Shown piece after piece: positions 10,852-19,256 of a stretch of 44,576 bases of DNA. Below the pieces are notes generated by a model, which was not told the DNA's origin, ran no database searches, and saw nothing but the letters and a program-made list of their open reading frames with translations. The stretch comes from Actinomycetes bacterium (GTDB lineage Bacteria > Actinomycetota > Acidimicrobiia > Acidimicrobiales > RAAP-2), in contig JAJYGN010000057.1 in the NCBI GenBank assembly GCA_021790675.1, positions 1 to 44,576 of the forward strand, written 5' to 3'. Position numbers and translations under genes: made by a program. Each line of letters opens with the position of its first letter. Position 1 is the first letter of the stretch.

Positions 10852-11868
10852 ATGATGAGACGAGTCGACCTTCGCAGCGACACCGTGACCCAACCCACTC
10901 CGGCAATGCGCGAGGCGATGGCCCGCGCCGAGGTGGGCGACGACGGCTCGGGTGAGGACCCGACTGTCAACGCTCTCGAATCTCGCTATGCGGCGCTGGT
11001 GGGTAAGGAGGCGGCGCTCTTCGTGCCGTCGGGCGTCATGGCCAATCAGATTGCCCTGCGTATCCTCACACGACCCGGCGACGTCGTCGTCGCCGGGCGC
11101 AACCAGCACCTGGTCGAATTCGAGTTCGGCGCGGCGGCGCGCAACTCGGGCGTGCAGTTCACCACGGTGGGCGACGAGCGTGGCGTGCTTGACGCCGACG
11201 AGGTCGCCGCGGTCCTCGGTGCTGAGGCCTACCACCGGCCCCACGTTGCGATGGTGAGCATCGAGAACACGCACATGCCCTCGGGGGGAACGCCGTGGGA
11301 GAGGGCGAGTTTGGCCGCACTCGCGGACGTGCTCGCGGGAACCTCACTGCACATGGACGGCGCGCGGCTCTTCAACGCGGTGATCGCTACAGGGATCTCA
11401 GCGGCCGACTACGCCGCGCCGGCCACCACGGTGATGTCGTGCCTGTCCAAGGGACTCTGCGCGCCGGTGGGGTCTCTCCTCGCCGGGCCGGCCGATCTCA
11501 TGGCGACCGCAAGAATCGAGCGCAAGCGCCTTGGCGGCGCGATGCGCCAGGCGGGTGTGATCGCGGCGGCCGGACTCGTGGCCCTCGACACGATGATCGA
11601 GCGCCTGGCCGACGACCACCGTCGCGCCGGAGTCATCGCCGCGGTGGTCGCCGCAGCCTGGCCCGAGTCGGGCTACGACCCCGCCTCGTGTCGCACCAAC
11701 ATCGTGGCCTTCACCCACGAGCGCGCCGGCGAGATCGTCGGTGCCTTCGCCGAGCGCGGCGTGCTCGCTGACACGCTCGCCGCCAACCTCGTTCGTCTGG
11801 TGACCCACCACGACGTGACCGATGAGGACGTTGACTACGTGAACGACGTGATCGCGACGATCGCCTGA
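10852..11868 (+). CDS. ltaE: Low-specificity L-threonine aldolase
   Basis: A 338-residue fold-type I PLP enzyme that splits threonine (or allo-threonine) to glycine and acetaldehyde. It opens with [20 protein letters not shown], the family's diagnostic start. The cofactor Asp is in LHMDGARL (D169) and the Schiff-base Lys is K200 in [13 protein letters not shown]. Two consecutive ATG codons (10852, 10855) could start it. It is divergent from the thioesterase gene with a 30-base gap, so the promoters are back to back and overlap the 5' ends. Confidence 0.93.
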   Translation: MMRRVDLRSDTVTQPTPAMREAMARAEVGDDGSGEDPTVNALESRYAALVGKEAALFVPSGVMANQIALRILTRPGDVVVAGRNQHLVEFEFGAAARNSGVQFTTVGDERGVLDADEVAAVLGAEAYHRPHVAMVSIENTHMPSGGTPWERASLAALADVLAGTSLHMDGARLFNAVIATGISAADYAAPATTVMSCLSKGLCAPVGSLLAGPADLMATARIERKRLGGAMRQAGVIAAAGLVALDTMIERLADDHRRAGVIAAVVAAAWPESGYDPASCRTNIVAFTHERAGEIVGAFAERGVLADTLAANLVRLVTHHDVTDEDVDYVNDVIATIA

Positions 11869-11872
11869 TCCT

Positions 11873-11899
11873 CACCGTCGTCGCTGGTCGCCGACGGTG
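11873..11899 (+). terminator. Hairpin after threonine aldolase gene
   Basis: CACCGTCG (11873-11880) pairs perfectly with CGACGGTG (11892-11899) across an 11-nt loop, four bases after the stop. No U tract follows, so it is a terminator-like or mRNA-end stem. It marks a break before the 11935-21016 gene run. Confidence 0.45.
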
Positions 11900-11934
11900 T
11901 CCGGACAGTAGGCTTGGGAGGTCTCGAGGTTCGT

Positions 11935-13194
11935 ATGGCCGACATTTTTCACCTCTCAACGTTCCTGCACCGGCCCATCTTTGATCAGGCCGGTGACCGG
12001 ATTGGACGCGTCCAGGACCTGGTCGCGCGACTCGGCGACGACGCGCACCCGCCGATCGTGGGCGCGGTGATCCGCATCGAGGGTCGGGACCTCTTCATCC
12101 CAATCAAGAAGATCGGCGGCCTGGCCGAAGGGCGAGTCACCTTCCAGGGCCGGCGGGTGGATCTGCGCCGCTTCGAGCGCCGTCCGGGCGAACTGCTGCT
12201 CGCCGAGGACCTGCTCGCTCGTCATCTAATCAATCTGGTGCGCGGGCGACTCATCATTGCCAACGAAATCGAGCTGGCCGAGGTTAACGGACGCTGGGAG
12301 GTCATCGGCGTCGACTCGGGCCGCCGCCCGCTCCTGCGTCGGATCTTCGGTCCCGGCATCGCGAGCCACGTCAAGTCCGAGACACTGGTGGACTTCGCCT
12401 CGATCGAGCCCTTCGTCAGTCACGTTCCGACCGCGCGTCTGCGCATCCCCTATCGCAAGCTCGCCAAGCTCCACCCCGCCCAGATCGCCGATCTCGTCGA
12501 ACAGGCGAGTCACGAGGAGGGCGAGGAGATCATCGAGGCCGTGGGACTGGATCGAGAGCTCGAGGCCGACGTCTTCGAAGAGCTCGACACGACTCACCAG
12601 CTCGAGTTCCTCGAGGGTCGCAGTGACGTGGACGCGGCGCGCCTGCTCGCACGAATGGAGCCCGACAACGCCGCCGATCTGATCAGCGAGATCGACCAGG
12701 AGCGCCGCATGCCGATTCTGGAAAAGCTTCCCGAGAGCCAACGCACTCGGGTTCGCAACCTGCTGTCCTATAACGCCGACACGGCGGGCGGGCTGATGAA
12801 CCTCGACTACGTCTCGGTGGCCGAGGACGCCACCGTCGGCGAGGCCATTGAGGCGATCCGGCGCTCGAGCGCGCCGACGGAGTCGTTGCACACGGTCTTT
12901 GTCCTTGACTGGATGGGACATCCTCTCGGGGCCTGTCCGATCGCGACTCTGGTGCGCACGCGAGAGTCCGAACTGGCCATCAACGTCGCGCGCACGCACC
13001 TCACCCACGTGCACCCCCAGTGGGACCTGCATCGCGTGGCGCGCAAGATGAGCGATTTCAATCTCACCGTCCTGCCGGTCCTCGACGAAGAGCACGGACA
13101 GATGATCGGTGTCGTCACGGTCGACGACCTGCTCGAAGTGATGCTGCCCCAGGGCTGGCGTCGCGAGTTCGGCATGAGCGCGGTGGAGGAGTAG
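11935..13194 (+). CDS. PRC-barrel / MgtE N-domain / CBS-pair protein
   Basis: A 419-residue soluble protein. It begins with PRC-barrel-like sequence (FHLSTFLHRPIFDQAGDRIG, then VQDLVARLG), possibly two barrels up to about residue 165. Next comes the MgtE intracellular N domain (repeats like DLVEQASHEEGEEIIEAVGL and LLARMEPDNAADLISEID), then a CBS pair (GGLMNLDYVSVAEDATVGEA to VVTVDDLLEVMLP). In MgtE channels these two cytosolic domains bind Mg2+ and close the pore, but here no membrane domain follows. ATG 11935 has GAGG six bases upstream; the TTG at 11914 is not needed. Neighbour: the NRAMP-related transporter gene 159 bases downstream. I infer a Mg2+-responsive regulator of that transporter. 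Confidence 0.9.
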   Translation: MADIFHLSTFLHRPIFDQAGDRIGRVQDLVARLGDDAHPPIVGAVIRIEGRDLFIPIKKIGGLAEGRVTFQGRRVDLRRFERRPGELLLAEDLLARHLINLVRGRLIIANEIELAEVNGRWEVIGVDSGRRPLLRRIFGPGIASHVKSETLVDFASIEPFVSHVPTARLRIPYRKLAKLHPAQIADLVEQASHEEGEEIIEAVGLDRELEADVFEELDTTHQLEFLEGRSDVDAARLLARMEPDNAADLISEIDQERRMPILEKLPESQRTRVRNLLSYNADTAGGLMNLDYVSVAEDATVGEAIEAIRRSSAPTESLHTVFVLDWMGHPLGACPIATLVRTRESELAINVARTHLTHVHPQWDLHRVARKMSDFNLTVLPVLDEEHGQMIGVVTVDDLLEVMLPQGWRREFGMSAVEE

Positions 13195-13218
13195 TGCGCT
13201 GCGCGGGTCACGTTCTAA

Positions 13219-13353
13219 GGGGGTCTGTCTGAAACCCCCGAGTACCGGCTTGCCGGTTCCTTCCCTCACGCACCCGCGACACGGACTTCAGGGCGACTAG
13301 CGCCTCCTGATCGTCGTGGCTGCGTGTCACGACGATCCGAAAGGAGGTGGGCG
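13219..13353 (+). promoter_or_regulatory. Structured leader before the NRAMP-related transporter gene
   Basis: Three stems can be drawn in the 159-base gap: GGGGGT/ACCCCC (13219-13224, 13234-13239), ACCGG/CCGGT (13244-13248, 13253-13257), and ATCGTCGTG/CACGACGAT (13310-13318, 13328-13336). The last ends four bases before the ribosome binding site AAGGAGG. The first may simply terminate the upstream gene. The arrangement, with a hairpin against the binding site of a metal transporter, resembles cis-regulated metal transporter leaders. I could not match it to the M-box or yybP-ykoY consensus by eye. Confidence 0.4.
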
Positions 13354-14934
13354 GTGTCCCGCGAACGTGTTTCCGATAATCAGATCAGCGGCGCCTTCGG
13401 GACCATCGCCGAGCACGACTCGGGCGCGCGCCGTGGCGTGCGCGCGCGCCTACTGACGCTTCTCGCCATCATCGGACCGGGTCTCATCGTGATGGTCGGG
13501 GACAACGACGCCGGTGGCGTCTCGACGTACGTCCAGGCTGGTCAGAACTTCGGGTATTCGTTGTTGTGGACGTTGCCACTCCTGATCCCAGTTCTGATTA
13601 TCAATCAGGAAATGGTCGCGCGACTAGGAGCGGTCACCGGCGTCGGACACGGCCGGCTGATTCGCGAGCGCTTTGGTCGGCGCTGGGGCAACGTCTCGAT
13701 CGGTTCGATCCTCCTACTCAACTTTCTCATCATCATCACCGAATTCATCGGCATATCACTGTCGATGCGTTACTTCGGCGTGTCGCCGTACCTCTCGGTG
13801 CCGGTCGCGGTCTTCGTGCTCTTCGCCGTGACGGCCACCGGGTCCTTCCAACGCTGGGAGCGGTTCATGATGCTCTTTGTTGCCGTCAATTTTCTCGTCA
13901 TTCCTCTCGTGGTCCTCGCGCACCCTCGTCTGCACGCCGTCGTCAGCCACGCCGTTTCGCCCAGCGTGCGTGGCGGTGTCACGTCGTCATCGGTGTTGCT
14001 CATCATCTCGATCATCGGGACAACCGTCGCGCCCTGGCAGCTCTACTTTCAGCAGTCCAACATCGTCGACAAGAGAATTACCCCGCGATGGCTGAACTAC
14101 GAGCGGATCGACACGGTGCTTGGCAGCTTCATCGTCGTCATCGGCGCGGGTGCCCTCGTCGCCGCGGCCGCCGCAGGACTCTCCGGGCATGGCGGAACGA
14201 ACAGTTACATCAACGCACTGGAGGTGGCTCACGGGCTTCGCCGCTACGTCGGGCACGGTTCGGGTGCACTGTTCGCGATCTTGCTGCTCAACGCGTCAGT
14301 CATCGGTGCCGCCGCGGTGACCCTCGCGAGCTCCTACGCCCTCTCGGACCTCTCAGGGGCGCGCCAGTCGCTCAACTCGCGTCTGGTTGAAGCGAAGGGC
14401 TTTTACAGCGTCTTCGCGGGCCTGCTGGTCGTGGCCGGGGCCGTCACCCTGATTCCCGGCGCGCCCCTCGGACTGATTACTCTCGCGGTGCAGGCCATGT
14501 GCGGATTGATGTTGCCAAGCACCACGATCTTCGTGCTGTTGCTGTGCAACGATCGCGAGGTCCTGGGTCCCTGGGTCAACGGGCGACTTCTCAACGCGGC
14601 CGCGAGCGTCGTTGTGACCGTGCTCGTCGTGCTGTCGATCACCATGATGGTGTCCACACTCTTCTCATCGGTGAACGTCATTGGCATGTTGAAGGTCCTC
14701 TCGATTGCCGCGGTCGTGGGACTCGTGATTGGCTTGCCGCTGGCCTGGCGTCGACGCGGTCCCGAACCCGTTTACGGCGTCGACCGGCGCGACTGGCGTA
14801 CACCACGGCTCACGTTGCTCGCGCCGCCGCCGGCGACGCGTTCGCGGCGGGTGCTCTTTGGCGCGGTGGGCACCTACCTGGCTGTTGCGGGTGTGCTGCT
14901 GGCCGTGCGAATCATCCAACTCGCGTCCTCCTAA
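13354..14934 (+). CDS. NRAMP-related divalent metal transporter (NRMT-like, probably Mg2+)
   Basis: A 526-residue integral membrane protein of the SLC11/NRAMP superfamily with about 11-12 helices. Helix 1 reads GPGLIVMVGDNDAGGVSTY (residues 41-59): the canonical DPGN metal site is DAGG, keeping the Asp. Helix 6 reads IIGTTVAPWQLYF (about residues 219-231): the canonical MPH Met position is Ala. Loss of the soft Met ligand is the pattern I recall for the NRAMP-related Mg2+ transporters rather than Mn2+/Fe2+ carriers. GTG 13354 is preceded by AAGGAGG; the extra open frame upstream translates the leader hairpin. It follows the MgtE-like sensor gene and is nine bases from the first PIG-L gene. 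Confidence 0.88.
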   Translation: MSRERVSDNQISGAFGTIAEHDSGARRGVRARLLTLLAIIGPGLIVMVGDNDAGGVSTYVQAGQNFGYSLLWTLPLLIPVLIINQEMVARLGAVTGVGHGRLIRERFGRRWGNVSIGSILLLNFLIIITEFIGISLSMRYFGVSPYLSVPVAVFVLFAVTATGSFQRWERFMMLFVAVNFLVIPLVVLAHPRLHAVVSHAVSPSVRGGVTSSSVLLIISIIGTTVAPWQLYFQQSNIVDKRITPRWLNYERIDTVLGSFIVVIGAGALVAAAAAGLSGHGGTNSYINALEVAHGLRRYVGHGSGALFAILLLNASVIGAAAVTLASSYALSDLSGARQSLNSRLVEAKGFYSVFAGLLVVAGAVTLIPGAPLGLITLAVQAMCGLMLPSTTIFVLLLCNDREVLGPWVNGRLLNAAASVVVTVLVVLSITMMVSTLFSSVNVIGMLKVLSIAAVVGLVIGLPLAWRRRGPEPVYGVDRRDWRTPRLTLLAPPPATRSRRVLFGAVGTYLAVAGVLLAVRIIQLASS

Positions 14935-14943
14935 TCTCGTGGG

Positions 14944-15759
14944 GTGACTGATACCCCCACCCTCGTCTGTGTGCACGCCCACCCTGACGACGAGGCCCTC
15001 TTCACCGGAGGGGCCACGTCGCGCTACGCGGCGCTCGGCTATCGCGTGGTGCTCGTGACCTGCACCAACGGCCAGTACGGGATCGACCCGGCCGGACGCG
15101 CCGGCGACGACCCCACCCATGACACGCCGGCCACGCGCGCGACCCGCGCGAGCGAGCTGCAGGTGGCGGCTCGCTTGGTGGGTTACGAGCGCCTGGTGAA
15201 CCTGGGATTCGACGACTCGGGCATGGCCGGATGGCCCCAGAACCACGCGCCCAACGCCTTTACCAACTGCGACGTCGAGGCGAGCGCGGCGGTGCTCGCG
15301 AGTCTCTTCGACGAGGTGGGGGCCAGTGTTGTTCTCACCTACGACGAGAACGGCTTCTACGGACATCCTGACCACGTGATGGCTAATCGCGTCGCGCGCC
15401 GTGCGGTGGACCTCGCCGCGTCGCCCGAGCGTCTGTACTACACGATCGTGCCCCAGAGTGTGCTCACCGACTTCGTGCCCGACGCCCACGAGCTCGAGAT
15501 CTTCCTGCCGGCGTGGGTCCTCGAGGCGGGCATCGGCGTGGCCGACGATCTGGTGGCCACAACACTCGACGTGACCGACTTTGTCGACGTGAAGCAGGCG
15601 GCCATCGCCGCGCACGCGAGCCAGATCGACAACGCGGACCTCGTCTCGATGGACCGGTCGCTCTTTCTCACGCTCTTTGGCACCGAGTACTATCAGCGCG
15701 CCTGGTCGAGACAAGTGGCGAGCGGCGACGAGAGCGACCTGTTCGGAGGGTTGTCATGA
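14944..15759 (+). CDS. PIG-L family deacetylase 1 (MshB/Mca type)
   Basis: A 271-residue zinc-dependent deacetylase of the PIG-L/LmbE family. Zn ligands are in VHAHPDDEALFTGG (HPDDE at residues 13-17) and the second His in GFYGHPDHVMANR (about residues 138-150). Related enzymes remove acetyl from N-acetylglucosaminyl groups, in mycothiol synthesis (MshB) or detoxification (Mca), or in antibiotics. The start is GTG 14944, nine bases after the transporter stop. It overlaps the next PIG-L gene by ATGA. The substrate cannot be assigned, and the operon context (importer, nucleoside hydrolase) argues that it may not be a mycothiol enzyme. Confidence 0.88.
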   Translation: MTDTPTLVCVHAHPDDEALFTGGATSRYAALGYRVVLVTCTNGQYGIDPAGRAGDDPTHDTPATRATRASELQVAARLVGYERLVNLGFDDSGMAGWPQNHAPNAFTNCDVEASAAVLASLFDEVGASVVLTYDENGFYGHPDHVMANRVARRAVDLAASPERLYYTIVPQSVLTDFVPDAHELEIFLPAWVLEAGIGVADDLVATTLDVTDFVDVKQAAIAAHASQIDNADLVSMDRSLFLTLFGTEYYQRAWSRQVASGDESDLFGGLS

Positions 15760-16610
15760 CACTCACCTTCATGGCGGTGCACGCGCACCCCGACGACGAG
15801 GCGAGCTCGACTGGGGGCCTCTTGCGGGTCCTCGCAGACCAGGGTGTGCGCACCGTGCTCGTGACCTGCACCAATGGCGAGTACGGCGACGCCCCGGGCG
15901 GCGTGAAGCCCGGCGACGACGGACACGACGCCGACGAGGTCGCCGCACTGCGCGAGGGCGAGCTCGACGCGGCCGTCGCCATCCTCGGGGTCTCGCGCCT
16001 CGTGCGCCTGGGATATCGCGACTCGGGGATGATGGGCTGGCCCCAGAACGACGACCCGCGCTCCTTTTGGTCGAGCGACGTCGCCGAGGCCGCCGCGCGG
16101 CTCGCCGCGGTAATGGCCGAGGAGCGCCCCCAGGTTGTCGTCACCTACAACGAGGTCGGCTTCTACGGCCACCCCGATCACATCCAGGCCCACCGGATCA
16201 CGCTCGCGGCCATTGCCTCGCTCGACTACGAGCCCACTCTCTATTTCAACGCCATCCCATCGAGCGTGATGAAGATCTACGAGGCCCGCTGGGCTGAGGA
16301 GGAGAAGCGCCGCCGCGCCGAGGACGAGGCCAAGGGGATCGTGCGCGAGCCCGACCCGGCCGACGAGGCCGAAGGGATTGACATGGCGACTCCGGACGAG
16401 GAGATCGCGGTCACCGTGGACGTCTCGAGCGCGGCCGACGCCAAGTTTGACGCGCTCGCCGCGCACCACTCTCAGATCGGCGACTCGTTCTGGATCCGCC
16501 AGGGCCGCGAGGAATTCCGGCGCACGAGTGGGCGTGAGTGGTTCGTGCGCGCGCGCAACCCGCTGGGACTGAGCGGCGCCGCGCAGGACATCTTCGTGGG
16601 CTATCGCTGA
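15756..16610 (+). CDS. PIG-L family deacetylase 2 (Mca-like)
   Basis: A 284-residue paralogue of the preceding gene, with HAHPDDEASSTGG (HPDDE at residues 11-15), the segment RLGYRDSGMMGWPQND and GFYGHPDHIQAHR (about residues 135-147). Length and the DSGM segment are close to actinobacterial Mca. A charged insert near residues 175-200 (EEEKRRRAEDEAKG) is not in its partner. ATG 15756 overlaps the previous stop by four bases. A tandem pair of deacetylases suggests two related substrates or a heteromer. It is followed after 35 bases by the importer ATPase gene. Confidence 0.88.
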   Translation: MTLTFMAVHAHPDDEASSTGGLLRVLADQGVRTVLVTCTNGEYGDAPGGVKPGDDGHDADEVAALREGELDAAVAILGVSRLVRLGYRDSGMMGWPQNDDPRSFWSSDVAEAAARLAAVMAEERPQVVVTYNEVGFYGHPDHIQAHRITLAAIASLDYEPTLYFNAIPSSVMKIYEARWAEEEKRRRAEDEAKGIVREPDPADEAEGIDMATPDEEIAVTVDVSSAADAKFDALAAHHSQIGDSFWIRQGREEFRRTSGREWFVRARNPLGLSGAAQDIFVGYR

Positions 16611-16645
16611 GACCCCGGCCGAGGCACCCACGGTAGATTTGGCCG

Positions 16646-17401
16646 GTGGAGAACACGCTGCTCGAACTGCGCGGGGTCACCAAGCGTTTCGGCGAGGCCA
16701 CCGCGCTGGCTGAGACGTCGCTCTCGATCCACGAGGGGTCCTTCGTCGCCATCGTGGGACCCTCGGGATGCGGCAAGTCGACGCTCTTCAACGTGATCGC
16801 GGGACTGCTCGCCCCCGACGGGGGAGAGGTCCGCCTCCAGGGTGAACCGGTGACTGGGGCGACCGGACACGTGGGCTACATGCTCCAAAAGGACCTCCTG
16901 GTGCCCTGGCGCACGGTGGAAGACAACATCACGATGGCCGCGCGCCTGACGCGGCGCGTGAACAACGTCGATCGCGCCGAGGCCCGCCGGGTGGCCACCG
17001 AATACGGACTCGGCGACTTCTTGCGCCACTACCCGCGCGCCCTCTCGGGCGGGATGCGCCAGCGCGTCGCCTTCATGCGCACCCTCGTCACCCACCAGCC
17101 GCTGCTGCTGCTCGACGAGCCCTTCGGGGCACTCGACGCCCAGACCCGCCTCGACATGCAGCAGTGGCTCCTGCAGGTCTGGCGTGACACCGGTCGCACG
17201 GTTCTATTCATCACCCACGACGTGGACGAGTCGCTGTTTCTCTCGGACCGCGTCCTGGTGATGTCGCCGCGACCCGGCCGCGTGGTGGCCGACATCACGA
17301 ATCCTCTGGCGCGCCCGCGCGACATGGAGACCCTGACCGATCCGGCGTTCATCGAATTGAAGAGCCGAATCATGCACCTGCTTCACGGTGGTGCGTCGTG
17401 A
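16646..17401 (+). CDS. ABC importer ATPase (SsuB/TauB/ThiZ type)
   Basis: A 251-residue nucleotide-binding subunit. Walker A is GPSGCGKST, the Q-loop is YMLQKDLLVPW, the ABC signature is LSGGMRQRVAF, Walker B is LLLLDEPFGAL and the switch His is in FITHDVDES. The MLQKDxLLPW Q-loop style and the size are typical of the nitrate/sulfonate/taurine/thiamine-precursor importers. GTG 16646 start. It overlaps the permease gene by four bases (GTGA). Together with the next two genes it makes a complete importer. Confidence 0.93.
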   Translation: MENTLLELRGVTKRFGEATALAETSLSIHEGSFVAIVGPSGCGKSTLFNVIAGLLAPDGGEVRLQGEPVTGATGHVGYMLQKDLLVPWRTVEDNITMAARLTRRVNNVDRAEARRVATEYGLGDFLRHYPRALSGGMRQRVAFMRTLVTHQPLLLLDEPFGALDAQTRLDMQQWLLQVWRDTGRTVLFITHDVDESLFLSDRVLVMSPRPGRVVADITNPLARPRDMETLTDPAFIELKSRIMHLLHGGAS

Positions 17402-18246
17402 CCCGAAAGTTACTTCGCAACATCGGCGTGCCGGTGCTGTCGCTCCTTCTTCTGCTCGCTCTGTGGCAGGCGATCGTGGTGGGATTCAACGTCGCGCCCT
17501 ACGTCGCGCCGCGGCCCTGGCAGGCGATCCTGTCGGTCACTCAAAACTGGTCCACGATCTGGCCACTGGCGCTGGGCACGATCCGCGAGACCGTCTACGG
17601 CTTTCTGATCGGCGCGTTCCTCGGGGTGTTCCTCGGGGTTGTGATGGCCAAGATCCCGGTGTTGCAGCGCTCGGTCTATCCCGTGCTGGTGCTCTCCCAG
17701 GCGGTGCCGATCATCGCGCTGGCCTCACCACTCGTGTTGATCCTGGGCTTTTCGATCATGCCCAAGATCGTCATCGTCGCTTGGATCGTCTTCTTCCCTG
17801 TGACGGTGAACGTGGTCGACGGGCTGAGCCACGTGGACCCGGACCTGATCAACCTGGCGCGCGTCTACGGCGCGCCGCGCTGGCGCACATTCGTGCACAT
17901 CGAGATGCCGGCCACCACGACGCCGCTTTTCTCCGGACTCAAGATCGGGGCGACCTACGCCGTGACCGGCGCCGTGATCGGCGAGCTGGCCGCCTCCGAA
18001 GGCTCTTCGCTCGCCCTGTACCAGGAGCACGCCAACTCGAATCTGAACGCGGCGGCGGTCTACGGCACGACCATGGTCATGACCGCGATCGGCATCTCGT
18101 GGTTCCTCCTGGTGGTCGCCACCGAGGTCGCGGCCACGCCCTGGCAGCGGCGCAGCGTCGCGCGCCGCTACCCGTGGCGCCGTGCCCGTTTTGAGACCGA
18201 CGGCGCCGCTAGCATCGTCTCCAGCCTTTCGAAAGGGGAATCGTGA
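17398..18246 (+). CDS. ABC importer permease
   Basis: A 282-residue membrane subunit with about six helices, beginning with LSLLLLLALWQAIVVGFNVA. The EAA coupling loop is recognisable as ARVYGAPRWRTFVHIEMPA, the segment that docks on the ATPase. It matches the SsuC/TauC/ThiX permease class. GTG start overlaps the ATPase stop, and its own stop overlaps the binding-protein start (GTGA), so the three subunits are translationally coupled. Confidence 0.92.
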   Translation: MTRKLLRNIGVPVLSLLLLLALWQAIVVGFNVAPYVAPRPWQAILSVTQNWSTIWPLALGTIRETVYGFLIGAFLGVFLGVVMAKIPVLQRSVYPVLVLSQAVPIIALASPLVLILGFSIMPKIVIVAWIVFFPVTVNVVDGLSHVDPDLINLARVYGAPRWRTFVHIEMPATTTPLFSGLKIGATYAVTGAVIGELAASEGSSLALYQEHANSNLNAAAVYGTTMVMTAIGISWFLLVVATEVAATPWQRRSVARRYPWRRARFETDGAASIVSSLSKGES

Positions 18247-19256
18247 ACCGTCGTCACCTGGGGGCGCTCGCCCTCGCCGCATCCCTCGCCGTCACGCCGC
18301 TGGTCGGCCTGGCCGGGGTCTCCTCGGCCGCGCCGCTCACGACCGTGAACTTCGCCTACGACTTTCCGGGCCCCGACTTCGAGCTGACCCCGCTGGTGGT
18401 CGCCCAGGACCTGGGCTACTTCAAGGCGGTCGGTCTCAAGGTCAACGTGAAGTTCCCGCCGGACACCTCGACGACGACCAGGATGCTCGCCACGGGATCG
18501 GCCGACATCGGCTTTCTCACCACGACCGACATGGGTGTGGCAGTGAACGCTGGCGCGCCGGTCCTCTCGGTCGCCAACTACTCGATGCGCAACAACTGGG
18601 CTCTCTTCGCCAAGCCGGGCTCGGGCGTCACCGCCGCCAACCTGAAGGCCAAGCTCAAGGGCAAGCGGATCTTCTCCTACGGCGACACCTGGACCGAGGC
18701 GATGCTGCCGTTCGTGCTGCGCCACGCCGGCCTGACGTCGAGCCAGGTGAAGATCGTGACCGACCCCACGGGCAATGACCTCACGGCCCTCCTCCAGGGC
18801 CGGGTCGACTACTCGACCTCGACGACCAACTACGAGATCCCCGGTTTCGTCGGCTCCAAGACCAAGGGCCATCTGATCACGGTGCTCGGCACCGCGGTCG
18901 GCGCACCGGACGTGCCAATCTGGGTCTACGCGGTGACCAAGGGCTACGCGGCCGCCCACGGCGCGACGGTGAAGAAGTTCCTCGCGGCCGTGAAGCGGGC
19001 CACGATCTGGGCCGCGAAGAATCCGACGGCCGCGGCCGCGGACTTCTCGAGGGCCTACCCCAAGAGCGGCTACACCAATGCCTACAACAAGTTGGGCTGG
19101 AAGTTGACGGTGCCCTTCCTCACCAACTCGAAGGGCCAGTACTTCACGCAGACGAGCGCCCAGTGGTCGACGCTCGCCACGGCCCTTAAGAGCATCAAGC
19201 TGATCTCCAAGGTGCCGGCGCCCTCGACCTACTACACCAACAAGTTCCTTCCCTAG
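18243..19256 (+). CDS. NMT1/THI5-type substrate-binding protein
   Basis: A 337-residue exported protein with a signal peptide (MNRRHLGALALAASLAVTPL, cleavage near residues 28-30 after SSA). The mature part starts LTTVNFAYDFPGPDFELTPL and contains VAQDLGYFKAVGLKVNVKFP and MLATGSADIGFLTTTDMGVA, the NMT1/THI5 fold used for aminopyrimidines, sulfonates, riboflavin and similar small molecules. No lipobox Cys is seen, unusual for a Gram-positive binding protein, so anchoring is unclear. Ligand cannot be read directly; the downstream ribokinase and nucleoside hydrolase suggest a ribosylated base or pyrimidine. Confidence 0.9.
   Translation: MNRRHLGALALAASLAVTPLVGLAGVSSAAPLTTVNFAYDFPGPDFELTPLVVAQDLGYFKAVGLKVNVKFPPDTSTTTRMLATGSADIGFLTTTDMGVAVNAGAPVLSVANYSMRNNWALFAKPGSGVTAANLKAKLKGKRIFSYGDTWTEAMLPFVLRHAGLTSSQVKIVTDPTGNDLTALLQGRVDYSTSTTNYEIPGFVGSKTKGHLITVLGTAVGAPDVPIWVYAVTKGYAAAHGATVKKFLAAVKRATIWAAKNPTAAAADFSRAYPKSGYTNAYNKLGWKLTVPFLTNSKGQYFTQTSAQWSTLATALKSIKLISKVPAPSTYYTNKFLP

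Noticed and set aside
12226..13269. Minus-strand open frame opposite the MgtE-like gene
   Set aside because: Antisense shadow without recognisable domains.
14665..15714. Minus-strand open frame of 349 codons
   Set aside because: Antisense of the transporter end and the first PIG-L gene, whose motifs are clear on the plus strand.
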